A stretch of DNA of 64,000 bases from Bacteroidota bacterium (GTDB lineage: Bacteria; Bacteroidota; Bacteroidia; Bacteroidales; Prolixibacteraceae). The notes under the pieces were generated by a model. That model saw nothing but the letters and a program-made list of their open reading frames with translations, searched no databases and was not told where the DNA came from. The translations under genes were made by a program, and so were the position numbers. Location of the stretch: positions 1 to 64,000 of the forward strand of contig JAJRSD010000062.1 of the NCBI GenBank assembly GCA_024278975.1. The letters are read 5' to 3'. This document shows positions 54,412 through 63,985 of the stretch, in pieces (the stretch's first letter is position 1; the number at the start of each line of letters is the position of its first letter).

Positions 54412-56190
54412 ATGAAAAAACATAATACAATTATTATTGAAGCGGAAAGCTTTGATAATTTAGGAGGTTGGGTAATCGACCAGCAATTTATGGATTATAT
54501 GGGTTCGCCATTTTTACTAGCGCACGGAAAAGGAATTCCTGTGGAAGATGCTGTAACAAAAATTACTCTTCCAAAAACCGGCATCTATAAAGTTTGGGTA
54601 CGCACGCGCGATTGGGCAGCTCTATGGAAAAACGAGGTTGCAATCAATGGGAATGTATATCAGTCACCCGGTAAATTTAAATTAATTGTTAACGGGCAGC
54701 CTCTCGAAACCACGTTTGGAACAGAAAAAGCCGAGTGGCACTGGCAATACGGGGGCGAAATAGATATCTCAAAGACAGAATGTAAACTACAACTTCACGA
54801 TTTAACCGGATTCGAGGGACGTTGTGATGCAATTATCTTTTCTCAGGACTCTCAATTAATTCCACCAAATAGTTTATCCGAACTCAACTCATTTAGAAAC
54901 AGATTGTTGGGAAATACTGAGGAGCCTGAAAATAAGGGAGAGTTTGATTTTATTGTTGCAGGTGGTGGAATTGCGGGAATTTGTGCTTCTGTTGCTGCAA
55001 GCAGAAAAGGGCTCAGAGTTGCTTTAATACACGACCGTCCGTTGGTTGGAGGTAATAATAGTTCCGAAGTTAGAGTTCAGTTGGGAGGAGGAATAAAGCT
55101 ACCTCCCTATCCCGAAATTGGTAATGTGGTAAACGAACTTGACCCGCATTTTAGACAAAATGCAAGACCAAAAGAACGTTATAAAGACTGGCTAAAAACG
55201 AATATTGTAAAAAACGAATCGAATATCGAGTTGTTTTTAAATACACATGCAACGTCTGTTGAAATGAACGGGAATAAGATTTCATCAGTTACTGCCCATG
55301 AAATTGTAACCGGTAAAAGCATAAAATTATCAGCTCCTGTTTTTGCTGATTGTACAGGAGATGCAACTATTGGGTTTCTGGCCGGAGCAGAATATCGAAT
55401 GGGCAGGGAAGCAAGAAAAGAGACAGGTGAAACACTGGCTCCTGCCAAAGTCGATAATTTAACAATGGGAACTTCGGTAATGTGGTACTCGGTAAAAAGA
55501 AAGGGTGAATTCGAATTCCCGGAGACTCCGTGGGCAGTTCAGTTTAACGAAAAAACATGTCAGAAGGTAATTCGAGGCGACTGGAATTGGGAACTTGGTC
55601 TCGGTCGCAATCAGATTTCAGAAGCTGAATTTATTCGCGATTATGGTTTTAGAGTAATCTACGGAAACTGGTCGTTTCTGAAAAATAGAAGTAAATTCAA
55701 AGATGAATATAAAAGTCGTCGATTAGAGTGGGTTTCATACATTGGAGGTAAAAGAGAATCGCGCAGACTTATGGGAGATATTGTTCTGCAACAACAGGAT
55801 ATAGAAAATAACAAATCGTTTCCTGATGCCTGTGTTACAACTACCTGGACTTTTGATTTGCATTATCCAAAAGTTATAGATGGATTAAAAGAGGAAACAT
55901 TCAGAACAATAGCCAGGAAAAAGAAAATTAATCCTTACACGATTCCTTTCAGATGCCTCTATTCTAAAAATATAGAAAATTTAATGATGGCCGGCCGGAA
56001 TATAAGTGTTACACATGTGGCTTTAGGTACCGTGCGCGTAATGAAAACAACCGGAATGATGGGTGAAGTTACCGGACTTGCAGCAGTATTATGTAATAAG
56101 TACAACACTACACCTCGCAAAATTTACGAGAATCATTTATTGGAATTTACTGAAGAGTTTAAAAGAGGGGTGCCACCCGCATCCGTATGA
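54412..56190 (+). CDS. FAD-dependent oxidoreductase with N-terminal beta domain
   Basis: The 592-residue protein lacks a signal peptide and is likely cytoplasmic. Residues 1-150 form a beta-sandwich-like module (IIIEAESFDNLGGWVIDQQFM, GIYKVWVRTRDWAALW), followed by an FAD_oxidored-type domain with IVAGGGIAGICASVAASRKG (GGGIAG 184-189), LIHDRPLVGGNNSSEVRVQLGG and a C-terminal FAD motif LMMAGRNISVTHVALGTVRVMKTTGMMGE. Such proteins are frequent in glycan-use loci, but their substrates are mostly unknown. Next to a sialate lyase-like gene and symporter, it may oxidise a modified sialic acid or related sugar; this is inference. Confidence 0.82.
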   Translation: MKKHNTIIIEAESFDNLGGWVIDQQFMDYMGSPFLLAHGKGIPVEDAVTKITLPKTGIYKVWVRTRDWAALWKNEVAINGNVYQSPGKFKLIVNGQPLETTFGTEKAEWHWQYGGEIDISKTECKLQLHDLTGFEGRCDAIIFSQDSQLIPPNSLSELNSFRNRLLGNTEEPENKGEFDFIVAGGGIAGICASVAASRKGLRVALIHDRPLVGGNNSSEVRVQLGGGIKLPPYPEIGNVVNELDPHFRQNARPKERYKDWLKTNIVKNESNIELFLNTHATSVEMNGNKISSVTAHEIVTGKSIKLSAPVFADCTGDATIGFLAGAEYRMGREARKETGETLAPAKVDNLTMGTSVMWYSVKRKGEFEFPETPWAVQFNEKTCQKVIRGDWNWELGLGRNQISEAEFIRDYGFRVIYGNWSFLKNRSKFKDEYKSRRLEWVSYIGGKRESRRLMGDIVLQQQDIENNKSFPDACVTTTWTFDLHYPKVIDGLKEETFRTIARKKKINPYTIPFRCLYSKNIENLMMAGRNISVTHVALGTVRVMKTTGMMGEVTGLAAVLCNKYNTTPRKIYENHLLEFTEEFKRGVPPASV

Positions 56191-56244
56191 TAGATGTACC
56201 TCAATAAGCTAAATAAAATCGATTAACAAATAAAACTAAAATTG

Positions 56245-57171
56245 ATGTCAGAATTTACAAAAATAGAAGGGTTAATTGCGCCTGTTTTTACCCCGATGAA
56301 AGAGAATGGAGATATAAATCCTAAAGTTATCTCTCGCTATGCCAACGATTTAAAATCGAAAGGGTTAAAGGGAGTTTTCATATCAGGTTCGTCGGGAGAA
56401 GGTGTACTGATGACAACTGAAGAACGGAAAATTATAACGGAAACATGGGCAAAATATACAAACAATGAATTTAAATTAATCGTTCATGTTGGTAGTACAA
56501 GTTACCGCGAATCCCGTGTGTTGGCTGCTCATGCAGCAGAAAATGGTGCCTGGGCAATTTCTGCCATGGGGCCCACTTTCCTTCAACCTAAAACTACAAA
56601 AGACCTGGTGGAGTATTGCAGGCAAATAGCATCGTCAGCACCTGAAATACCTTTTTATTATTATCATATTCCGGTGCGTACAGGTATCAATATTTCTATG
56701 CCGGAGTTTTTAAAAGAAGGAGCTAAAGTTATACCAAATCTTGCAGGAATTAAATTTACTCACTCTAATTTTATGGAGATGCAACAATGTATTGCACTCG
56801 ATAAAGGGAAATTTGATATTACACACGGTCAGGATGAAGTTTTGATTTGTGGTTTGGCTATCGGAATACGCGGGGCAATAGGAACGAGTTATAATTTCAT
56901 TCCAGGGTTATATACAGAAATGATGAACCATGTAAATATGGGGGAAATGGCAGAAGCGAGAAAGCTTCAACAAATTTCTGTAAATATCCTTAAAATTGTT
57001 GCAGCCTACGGTGGGGGGATAGTCGCAGGTAAAGCAATTGAAAAGATGATTGGTATCAACTGTGGTCCGTGTAGGTCACCTTTACGAAGTTTGAATTCTG
57101 AAGAGTATAAATGCATGGAAGAAGAACTGAAAAAAGCAGGTTTCTTTAACCTGATTGCAAATAAAACCTGA
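56245..57171 (+). CDS. nanA: N-acetylneuraminate lyase-like aldolase (DHDPS/NAL family)
   Basis: The 308-residue product from ATG 56245 is a TIM-barrel class I aldolase. GSSGEGVLMTTEER (about 48) binds the keto-acid carboxylate, the Tyr of FYYYHIPVRTG (about 139) and the Schiff-base Lys of AGIKFTHSN (about 170) are present, and DEVLICGLAIGIRGAIGTSYNF is typical of the NAL branch. It would split sialic acid into ManNAc and pyruvate. It lies 3 bp before the symporter, so uptake and breakdown are coupled. A related keto-acid sugar substrate cannot be excluded. Confidence 0.82.
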   Translation: MSEFTKIEGLIAPVFTPMKENGDINPKVISRYANDLKSKGLKGVFISGSSGEGVLMTTEERKIITETWAKYTNNEFKLIVHVGSTSYRESRVLAAHAAENGAWAISAMGPTFLQPKTTKDLVEYCRQIASSAPEIPFYYYHIPVRTGINISMPEFLKEGAKVIPNLAGIKFTHSNFMEMQQCIALDKGKFDITHGQDEVLICGLAIGIRGAIGTSYNFIPGLYTEMMNHVNMGEMAEARKLQQISVNILKIVAAYGGGIVAGKAIEKMIGINCGPCRSPLRSLNSEEYKCMEEELKKAGFFNLIANKT

Positions 57172-57174
57172 TAA

Positions 57175-59628
57175 ATGATGAACGGGAGAAAAAGCGTATT
57201 TTATTTATTTATAATAATATCATTTTTATTATTAAGTGGATGTAATTCAAGTAAGAAACGTTTCGTTTCGGATACTTTACGTGAGGAAACTGTAAATAAT
57301 TTACAATCAGTTTTATATGGTAACTCAAGATGGGAAAAAGTGCATGCGGCAGAGTTCTTGCTTAACCTTGGCTATGCGAATAATGTTTACGATATTTTTA
57401 TAGAGGAGGAAAAACAAAAAGGAGACGAATACTATTACCGTATAGGCATCTGGCGGGTACTGGCACAAGCATCATTGAACCCGGAAGAAAAGCAACAATG
57501 GCTTGATTCCATTGCAAAAGTATTCAAAAACCCCAAAAGCCCGGATCAAATCCATGCTACTGAATCTCTGGCTAAGCTTGGAGTGTCGCCATATACCATT
57601 AGTGCTGAAACAACGGATTCAATTCTTAATGGTACACATAACATATTGTGGATTTATACCTTATGGGGTAGTGCTTATACATCGGTCATGGAAATGAGCG
57701 ATGTTAAAACAAAATTAGCAAATGTTGTTGCACAAAAAAATGAACCAACTAAAGTTAGGAGGTTGGCTGCCTATGCCTTGCGCAACTTGAAAGAAATAGG
57801 AACCCTGAATTGGGACTTGTTGATTAATGCTGCGTGTAATGAACCTGATAGTTCATTAGCATATTCATATATTTTAAGTAGTGCCTTGGTAAACATACCC
57901 AAGGACTCGATTTTGTCTAAACGAGTACAAAATTGCAGAGTCGAACTGGAAAAAATTGCTGGCACTCCCGGCATTCCAGGTCGATATGAGGCACTATCTG
58001 CACTCGGAGAAATAGGTGATAACGAGCACCTTCCATTACTCTCATCTTTAATTGAAAATCATGGGATTAAGCTTGGCAATAATATAGATTTTAGTGTAGC
58101 GGCATCTAATGCAATATTACGAATAGACCGTAGGCAGAAATATACTTTGACGGGAATAGATTGGGGTGTGATTGCTCTTTTTGCTATTGGAATGCTTTTA
58201 GTCGGTTGGTATTATTCCAGAAAGACAAAAAATACTGAAGATTATCTTTTGGGAGGTAGAAAAATGAAACCAATGGCAGTTGGGTTATCATTATTTGCTA
58301 CGATGATTAGCTCGTTAAGTTATCTTTCTTACCCTGGAGAAATGATAAAAAATGGGCCGGTCTTTTTTATAGGTATGTTGATTTTCCCTCTTGTATATTA
58401 TATCGTCGGCTGGTTTCTGATTCCTAAATTTATGGAGATGAAGGTGACTAGTGCCTATGAGTTACTTGAGAAGAAGCTGGGGCTAAGTGTCAGGATACTT
58501 GCATCATTTTTTTTCCTGACGCTGAGGTTTCTTTGGATGGCTACAATAATTTATATGACAATAAATATTGCATTAACTACCATTGTTGATGTTTCGCCTT
58601 CTTATACTCCTTTCATAAGCATTTTATTAATGCTACTAACAATATTATATACCTCAATGGGCGGATTTAAAGCTGTTGTTACTACTGATGTCATACAATC
58701 AGTCGTATTATGGGGAGGGGCATTCTTTACGATTGTTGTCGTAATAATGCATTTCCACTCTTTCACCTCATGGCTGCCGGATCATTATTTAGCTCACTGG
58801 AGCCCTCTAAAATGGGGGGTTGATATACAGGAAAGATCTACAGTCGGTAATGCCATGATCATGCTCTTAGTTTGGTTCATCTGTACAAATGGCTCCGACC
58901 AAATGGCAGTACAAAGGTACTTATCAACCAAAGATGTCCAGGCTGCAAGGCGTACTTTTGGTATTTCTTTAATAGCAACCTTTATTGTAAAAATATTTTT
59001 AGCAGTAGTTGGATTGGCGATGTTGGCATATTTCATAGACAATCCTCATTTCTTAATTGATGGTCAAACTTTAACAGAACAAGCGGATAAGCTATTCCCA
59101 AAGTTTATATTGGTGGGTTTACCCATTGGTATTTCAGGATTAGTTGCTTCGGGGATACTTGCAGCTGCAATGTCAAGCCTGTCGTCTGGATTAAATTCCT
59201 CATCATCAGTAATAAATGAAGATATTATTAAACGTTTGGCTCCACGCTATGTCTCTTCAGATCCTTTAAAACAGGTAAAAAAAATATCTGTCTTTGTAGG
59301 CATTATTGCTATATTAATAAGCTTAGCCATAGGCAATGTACAGGGAAATATGTTAGATATAGTAATTAAAGTTGTGAACCTTTTTGTCGCACCATTATTC
59401 GTATTGTTTGTTATGGCAATTTTTGTCCCTTTTGCAACCAGCAAAGGAACTGTTATTGGTGGCTTATTAAGTGTCGCAATGGCTGTGTCTGCAGCATTCT
59501 GGGAATTTATGGGAGTAAAAGTACTTTGGATTATGCCTTCTGCTCTCATTGTAGGAATTATTGCCGGGGTAGTTGCCAGTGGTGTTGAAAAAGTTATTCT
59601 GAAAATTAGAATCCATTATGGGAATTAG
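57175..59628 (+). CDS. Sodium/solute symporter (SSS) with lipoprotein-like helical N-terminal extension
   Basis: Residues 1-23 are a lipobox signal (LLLSGC, Cys23). Residues about 24-325 form a helical, HEAT-like repeat region (VHAAEFLLNLGYANNVYDIF, IHATESLAKLGVSP, VRRLAAYALRNLKEIG, ALSALGEIGDNEHLPLLSSL). The SSS transporter follows from about 327 (GIDWGVIALFAIGMLLVGW) to the end, with NTEDYLLGGRKMKPMAVGLSLFATMISSLSYLSYPGEM and a further dozen membrane helices. The usual SSS protein is about 500 residues, so 300 extra residues face the periplasm. It likely imports sialic acid or a related sugar. Confidence 0.87.
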   Translation: MMNGRKSVFYLFIIISFLLLSGCNSSKKRFVSDTLREETVNNLQSVLYGNSRWEKVHAAEFLLNLGYANNVYDIFIEEEKQKGDEYYYRIGIWRVLAQASLNPEEKQQWLDSIAKVFKNPKSPDQIHATESLAKLGVSPYTISAETTDSILNGTHNILWIYTLWGSAYTSVMEMSDVKTKLANVVAQKNEPTKVRRLAAYALRNLKEIGTLNWDLLINAACNEPDSSLAYSYILSSALVNIPKDSILSKRVQNCRVELEKIAGTPGIPGRYEALSALGEIGDNEHLPLLSSLIENHGIKLGNNIDFSVAASNAILRIDRRQKYTLTGIDWGVIALFAIGMLLVGWYYSRKTKNTEDYLLGGRKMKPMAVGLSLFATMISSLSYLSYPGEMIKNGPVFFIGMLIFPLVYYIVGWFLIPKFMEMKVTSAYELLEKKLGLSVRILASFFFLTLRFLWMATIIYMTINIALTTIVDVSPSYTPFISILLMLLTILYTSMGGFKAVVTTDVIQSVVLWGGAFFTIVVVIMHFHSFTSWLPDHYLAHWSPLKWGVDIQERSTVGNAMIMLLVWFICTNGSDQMAVQRYLSTKDVQAARRTFGISLIATFIVKIFLAVVGLAMLAYFIDNPHFLIDGQTLTEQADKLFPKFILVGLPIGISGLVASGILAAAMSSLSSGLNSSSSVINEDIIKRLAPRYVSSDPLKQVKKISVFVGIIAILISLAIGNVQGNMLDIVIKVVNLFVAPLFVLFVMAIFVPFATSKGTVIGGLLSVAMAVSAAFWEFMGVKVLWIMPSALIVGIIAGVVASGVEKVILKIRIHYGN

Positions 59629-59681
59629 AAAATATATTTTATAGAAAACTACCAATTAAATATTAAAATAAATTTGCAATC

Positions 59682-61565
59682 ATGTAGAGATTTCATTTTT
59701 ACACCTTACTGTTTCTTTTAAATTTTGCGCCAGTTATTGTTCAGGCTCAGGCTGTTTCAGAACTATTAGAGACGATTCCTCAGAATCAAATAGAATTGAA
59801 AGGATACGTTGGAGAGCAAACCAATCTGATAATCAACAATAGGGTTCTGGCGCAAGATTATGATTATCTGGTGGAACCGTTCCGCCATAAAAATGAAACC
59901 AAGTACTGGCAAATGGAGTTTTGGGGTAAATGGATGCTTGGGGCAGTTGCAGCATGGGAATATACACACGATGCAAAGATTATGGATAATATGAGCGAAT
60001 CTATAAGCAGTATCATCGAGACTCAACTACCCAATGGATATATAGGCAATTACCCTGTTGAAAACCAGCTAACACATTGGGATATCTGGGGGAGAAAATA
60101 TGTATTGTTGGGTTTACTCCGCTATCATGACATTACCAATGATAAAAGAGCCTTAAAAGCAGCACGAAAGGAAGCAGATTATCTGCTTTCGCAGGTTGGT
60201 CCGGACAAAGTAAACATCGTTGAAACAGGCAACTATCACGGCATGGCAAGCAGTTCGGTTCTTGAACCTATTATGATGCTTTACAATAAAACGAACGACA
60301 GTAAATATCTTGATTTTGCAAAATACATCGTAGCTCAGTGGGAAACTCCCGATGGCCCACAACTGATTGCCAAAGCTCTGGCAGGAGTACATGTGGCCGA
60401 CCGGTTTCCTCCACCAAAAAGTTGGTTTTCACCGGAAAACGGACAGAAAGCTTATGAAATGATGTCATGCTATAACGGACTATTGGAATTATATAAGGTA
60501 ACAGGAACTACTGATTATCTGAAGGCTGTAGAGATGACGATACAGGATATAATGGATGAAGAAATAAATATTACCGGGTCAGGAACTTCTTTCGAATGCT
60601 GGTATCATGGTAAAGAAAAGCAGACGACACCAACTTTCCATACCATGGAAACGTGTGTGATGACCACATGGATGAAGATCAATTATGATTTGCTTCGTCT
60701 TACCGGCAAACTGAAGTATGCTGATAATATTGAGATTACTTATTACAATGCACTGATAGCCTCTACACGATATGGGGGATCAGAGATTGCAAAGTATAGC
60801 CCTTTGGAGGGATTCCGGGGAGATCATGACAAACAATGCGGTATGGACATAAACTGTTGCATTGCAAATGGCCCGCGTGGATATATGATGATGCCTCGCT
60901 ATGCGGTATTAACTTCTGCTGATGAAGTTTATGTTAACTTATACACAGAGTTTTCTGCGACACTTGCACTTACTCAAAAAAATGAAATTGTTCTTGATCA
61001 AAAGACAAATTACCCGGAAGGAGATAAAATTCAATTGACCGTTTCTCCTGACAAGCCTGAGCAGTTTACTATTGCTTTGCGTATTCCAAACTGGAGCATT
61101 CAAAACTCTCTTATGGTGAATGGAGAAAAAGTCGATGGAGTTACTTCTGGAAGTTATGTGAAAATAACCCGCACATGGAAGAAAGGCGATCGTCTTGAAT
61201 TGCAACTTGATCTTCGTGGTCGTTTGGTAAAACTGAACGGACATGCTGCTATTTTGAGAGGTCCTATTGTTTTGTCTCGTGATTCAAGATTCGAAGACGG
61301 CTTTGTAGATGAAGCAGCTTTAATTCAGCACGATAATGGCATAGTTGATCTTCAGGTTTCGGATTATAAACCCAAAGAAGTTTGGATGTCTTTTACAGCG
61401 CCATTAAAGCTTGGTACTGGCGTAGCGGCAACTACTGACCCTGCATCACAAATCCATTTTTGTGATTTTGGCTCGGCAGGTAACACCTGGGATAAGAGTA
61501 CCAGATACAAGGTATGGATCATCGAACCAATTAACGTAATGAATACAGAGTACAAATCTTACTAA
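59682..61565 (+). pseudogene. GH127-like beta-L-arabinofuranosidase (DUF1680) with amber codon 2
   Basis: From ATG 59682 the frame reads Met, TAG, then a normal signal peptide (RFHFYTLLFLLNFAPVIVQAQ) and the mature domain, so the second codon is a stop. One base change (for example AAG to TAG) explains it. The body is intact: YWQMEFWGKWMLGA, the Glu-x-Cys pair HTMETCV and the Cys pair MDINCCIANGPRG, matching the GH127 zinc/nucleophile site, plus a C-terminal beta domain. The next in-frame start candidate is TTG 59796, which removes the signal peptide. TAAATTTG lies just before the ATG. Confidence 0.83.
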
Positions 61566-61608
61566 TTAGGGATAGAATATTTTTGTAGTAAACAGAAAAA
61601 ATAATAAA

Positions 61609-61701
61609 GTGAAAAAGTCTGTAGAAATAATATTACTGATTCAACTTATATTGATTAGCTCCTTTTTTAACCAAGGCTTTTCTTATATCCAAATGTATTA
61701 A
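61609..61701 (+). pseudogene. Possible signal-peptide fragment of a lost gene
   Basis: GTG 61609 opens a 30-codon frame reading KKSVEIILLIQLILISSFFNQGFSYIQMY, a textbook signal peptide with no mature part. The 352-bp gap 61566-61917 otherwise holds A/T-rich sequence with no gene I can see. This may be the N-terminus of the next PUL gene, deleted when the locus eroded. Confidence 0.35.
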
Positions 61702-61917
61702 TTTTTCAACTTGGAGAAAATTCATCATTCGATTCAATAAAAACATCAGTACTATTTGAAAAGAGATACATAGAATTAATCAATTATATTACTTAGCAAA
61801 TCACCACACACTAATACGTCAATTTATGGAGATAGAAAGTGGTCTTGGGCACGAAAAGTAAAGGCAAAATTACAAGTTAAAACGGAGTACTTATTTTTTT
61901 GCAATGCCTAAATAGCC

Positions 61918-62598
61918 CTAATCGCCCCCACGTTTGGTTTCAATAATTACAACCCCATTTGCTCCGCGAGAGCCATAAATAGCTGAACTCCCGTCTTTAA
62001 TAATACTTATACTTTTAACCTGATGTGGAGAAAGAGAATTTAATACGCTGTTATCGGAGGCTATTCCATCGACAACAATTAATGCAGCCGAACTGCTGTT
62101 AATCGAGTTTTCTCCGCGAATAATAATTTCGTTGTTTACAATTTGTACACTTGCAAACCTACCTAGAATCAGGTCGTACATATTTGTATAGTTCGAAAAA
62201 TCGAAATCTTTATTGTTTAAATTCGACACTGCATTTAGTTTATCTCTATCGGTAACATGGCCGTAACCGATGGCATATTCGCGATTTTTTTCGCCCTGTT
62301 TCAGCTTTAAGTTAATAGCTGCAAATTTAATGAGAGGTGTTAGTTTTACTTTCTGGCTATTAAAACCATTTGCTTTTACTTTCACTTTATCGATGTTGTT
62401 GCATGCCACCGAAAAATTTCCCAACGAGTCGGAAAATACAATTTGCTTTGTACTGTAAACCTTGATACTTGCATTCATTACCGGAATGCTATCGAAAGTG
62501 GTAATCCTGCCAAAAATGACTTTCTCCTGTGCGTAACTTTGTTTTTCAACAAAAAACAGAAACGCAATTGCAATTATAAATATCTGTTTTACTGTCAT
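61918..62598 (-). CDS. Orphan TonB-receptor plug-domain protein
   Basis: The 226-residue protein has a signal peptide (about 1-23, ending SYAQ), a carboxypeptidase-regulatory-like beta domain (about 25-100; FGRITTFDSIPVMNASIKVY) and a TonB receptor plug (about 115-225; ILGRFASVQIVNNEIIIRG, ALIVVDGIA, SISIIKDGSSAIYGSRGANGVVIIETKRG). No barrel follows: the frame ends with the plug and the next gene is unrelated. It is either a true free-standing plug protein, a form I know from other Bacteroidota, or the stub of a SusC-like gene. Confidence 0.83.
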   Translation of the reverse strand: MTVKQIFIIAIAFLFFVEKQSYAQEKVIFGRITTFDSIPVMNASIKVYSTKQIVFSDSLGNFSVACNNIDKVKVKANGFNSQKVKLTPLIKFAAINLKLKQGEKNREYAIGYGHVTDRDKLNAVSNLNNKDFDFSNYTNMYDLILGRFASVQIVNNEIIIRGENSINSSSAALIVVDGIASDNSVLNSLSPHQVKSISIIKDGSSAIYGSRGANGVVIIETKRGGD

Positions 62599-62651
62599 GT
62601 GTGGTAAATATTTAGTGTCAAATTAATTGCGAATGTTATATATTTTATAAG

Positions 62652-63596
62652 TCAATTTTTTTTAGTTGTAACAACCCTTTTTACACGGTAAGGTTTTTTA
62701 TTTTGAGATTCGAAATAAGTACGCATTTGTAACTCTGCAATTATTCCTATTGTAACAAACTGAATTCCTCCCATCACCAAAAGAATGCCAAGTAAAAGAA
62801 GCGGTTTTCCCCAAATATCGTGACCAAGAATTTTTAATATTAACATGTAAAAATTAATGATTGCGCCAATTCCGAAAGTTACAATCCCGATTGTACCAAA
62901 AAAGTGCATCGGGCGTTGCAGATATTTTTTAAAGAATACCATTAAAATCAAATCGCTCATTACACGGGTTGTGCGACTTAAATTATATTTCGAATCGCCA
63001 AACTCTCGTGGTCTGTGATTTACATCGACCTGAGTTATTTTAGTTGCCCCCTCGAAAGTAATTAATGCCGGAATGTAACGATGTAATTCGCCATAAATAT
63101 GGATACTTTTAATGGTCTCGTTTGTAAATATTTTTAGCGTACAACCCAAATCTTTCATGTGTATTCCGGTTGATTTACGAATCATATAATTGGCAATTTT
63201 TGATGGTACCTTGCGTAAAAACATTCCATCTTTTCGGTTGGCACGCACACCGGCTACCATTTCCCACTCGTCGTCTTCCATCATTTTAAGCATCATCGGA
63301 ATATCGGCCGGGTCGTTTTGTAGATCGCCATCGAGAAGCACAACAAATTCGCCTTCTGCTTGATCGATTCCTGCTTGCAATGCAGAACTCTGACCGTAAT
63401 TTCTTTTTAATTCAACCAAAATAAAACGGTTGTCATCAATATTTTTAATCTCTTCGCGCGTATTATCTGTTGAACCATCATCAACAAAAATGGCTTCAAA
63501 ATCGTAATCGTTTAAAGCATTTTTTATCTGTTCCGAAAGGGGTTTAATGTTTGACTCCTCATTCCAAACACAAATTACCAGCGATAGTTTTTTCAT
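62652..63596 (-). CDS. GT2 family glycosyltransferase (DPM1/GtrB-like)
   Basis: The 314-residue protein has a GT-A domain with LSLVICVWNEESNIKPL, VDDGSTDNT and VLLDGDLQNDP (DxD-type metal site), then two C-terminal membrane helices (about 235-290; FFGTIGIVTFGIGAIINFYMLIL, LLLGILLVMGGIQFVTIGIIAELQMRTYFE). This layout belongs to polyprenyl-phosphate glycosyltransferases, which make lipid-linked sugar donors for the cell envelope. The sugar is unknown. Confidence 0.9.
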   Translation of the reverse strand: MKKLSLVICVWNEESNIKPLSEQIKNALNDYDFEAIFVDDGSTDNTREEIKNIDDNRFILVELKRNYGQSSALQAGIDQAEGEFVVLLDGDLQNDPADIPMMLKMMEDDEWEMVAGVRANRKDGMFLRKVPSKIANYMIRKSTGIHMKDLGCTLKIFTNETIKSIHIYGELHRYIPALITFEGATKITQVDVNHRPREFGDSKYNLSRTTRVMSDLILMVFFKKYLQRPMHFFGTIGIVTFGIGAIINFYMLILKILGHDIWGKPLLLLGILLVMGGIQFVTIGIIAELQMRTYFESQNKKPYRVKRVVTTKKN

Positions 63597-63677
63597 TCGT
63601 ATATATTTACATTAAACAACTAAATGTCAATCTTTTACTACTCTCCCTCTTTCCCCTTTCTTCGCGAAGAGAGGGAC

Positions 63678-63717
63678 GATAATTTTGTGGTCAGATTTAT
63701 CTGACTGCAAAATTATC
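63678..63717. repeat. Long near-perfect hairpin (19-bp arms)
   Basis: GATAATTTTGTGGTCAGAT (63678-63696) and ATCTGACTGCAAAATTATC (63699-63717) pair with two mismatches around TT. It is near C/T-rich and GAGAGGG sequence like that at 37.0 kb, suggesting an intergenic repeat family. Confidence 0.65.
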
Positions 63718-63954
63718 AGGGTGAGTAATCCAAATCTAACAACCCATTTTCAGTAAGCACTCATATAGAACTCCTTTTGTAGTCGCTCCTTTAAATTTAG
63801 CACTACGGAGATCCGGGTTTCATGTGTTTATAATTATTTATTTTTTAACGGCAACATATGTATCTCGCTTATAATCATTCACCTCCCGCTAAATCGGGAC
63901 AAGTTGTGTGCCAAATTTTGCCATGCTCGTTTCATTGCTAATAGTTTATTTTGT

Positions 63955-63985
63955 CGTCATGCCGAACTTGTTTCGGTATCTATTT
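63955..63985. repeat. REP-like sequence (GTCATGCCGAACTTGTTTCGG)
   Basis: CCGAA and TTCGG form a small hairpin inside a sequence like GTCATGCtGAAcTTGTTTCaGcATCT, an intergenic repeat I believe is common in Bacteroidota genomes. Only one copy is visible here, so the repeat status is from recall. Confidence 0.35.

Noticed and set aside
61702-61917. Further gene remnants after the signal-peptide fragment
   Set aside because: No stretch translated by eye in this part gave a recognisable family motif.
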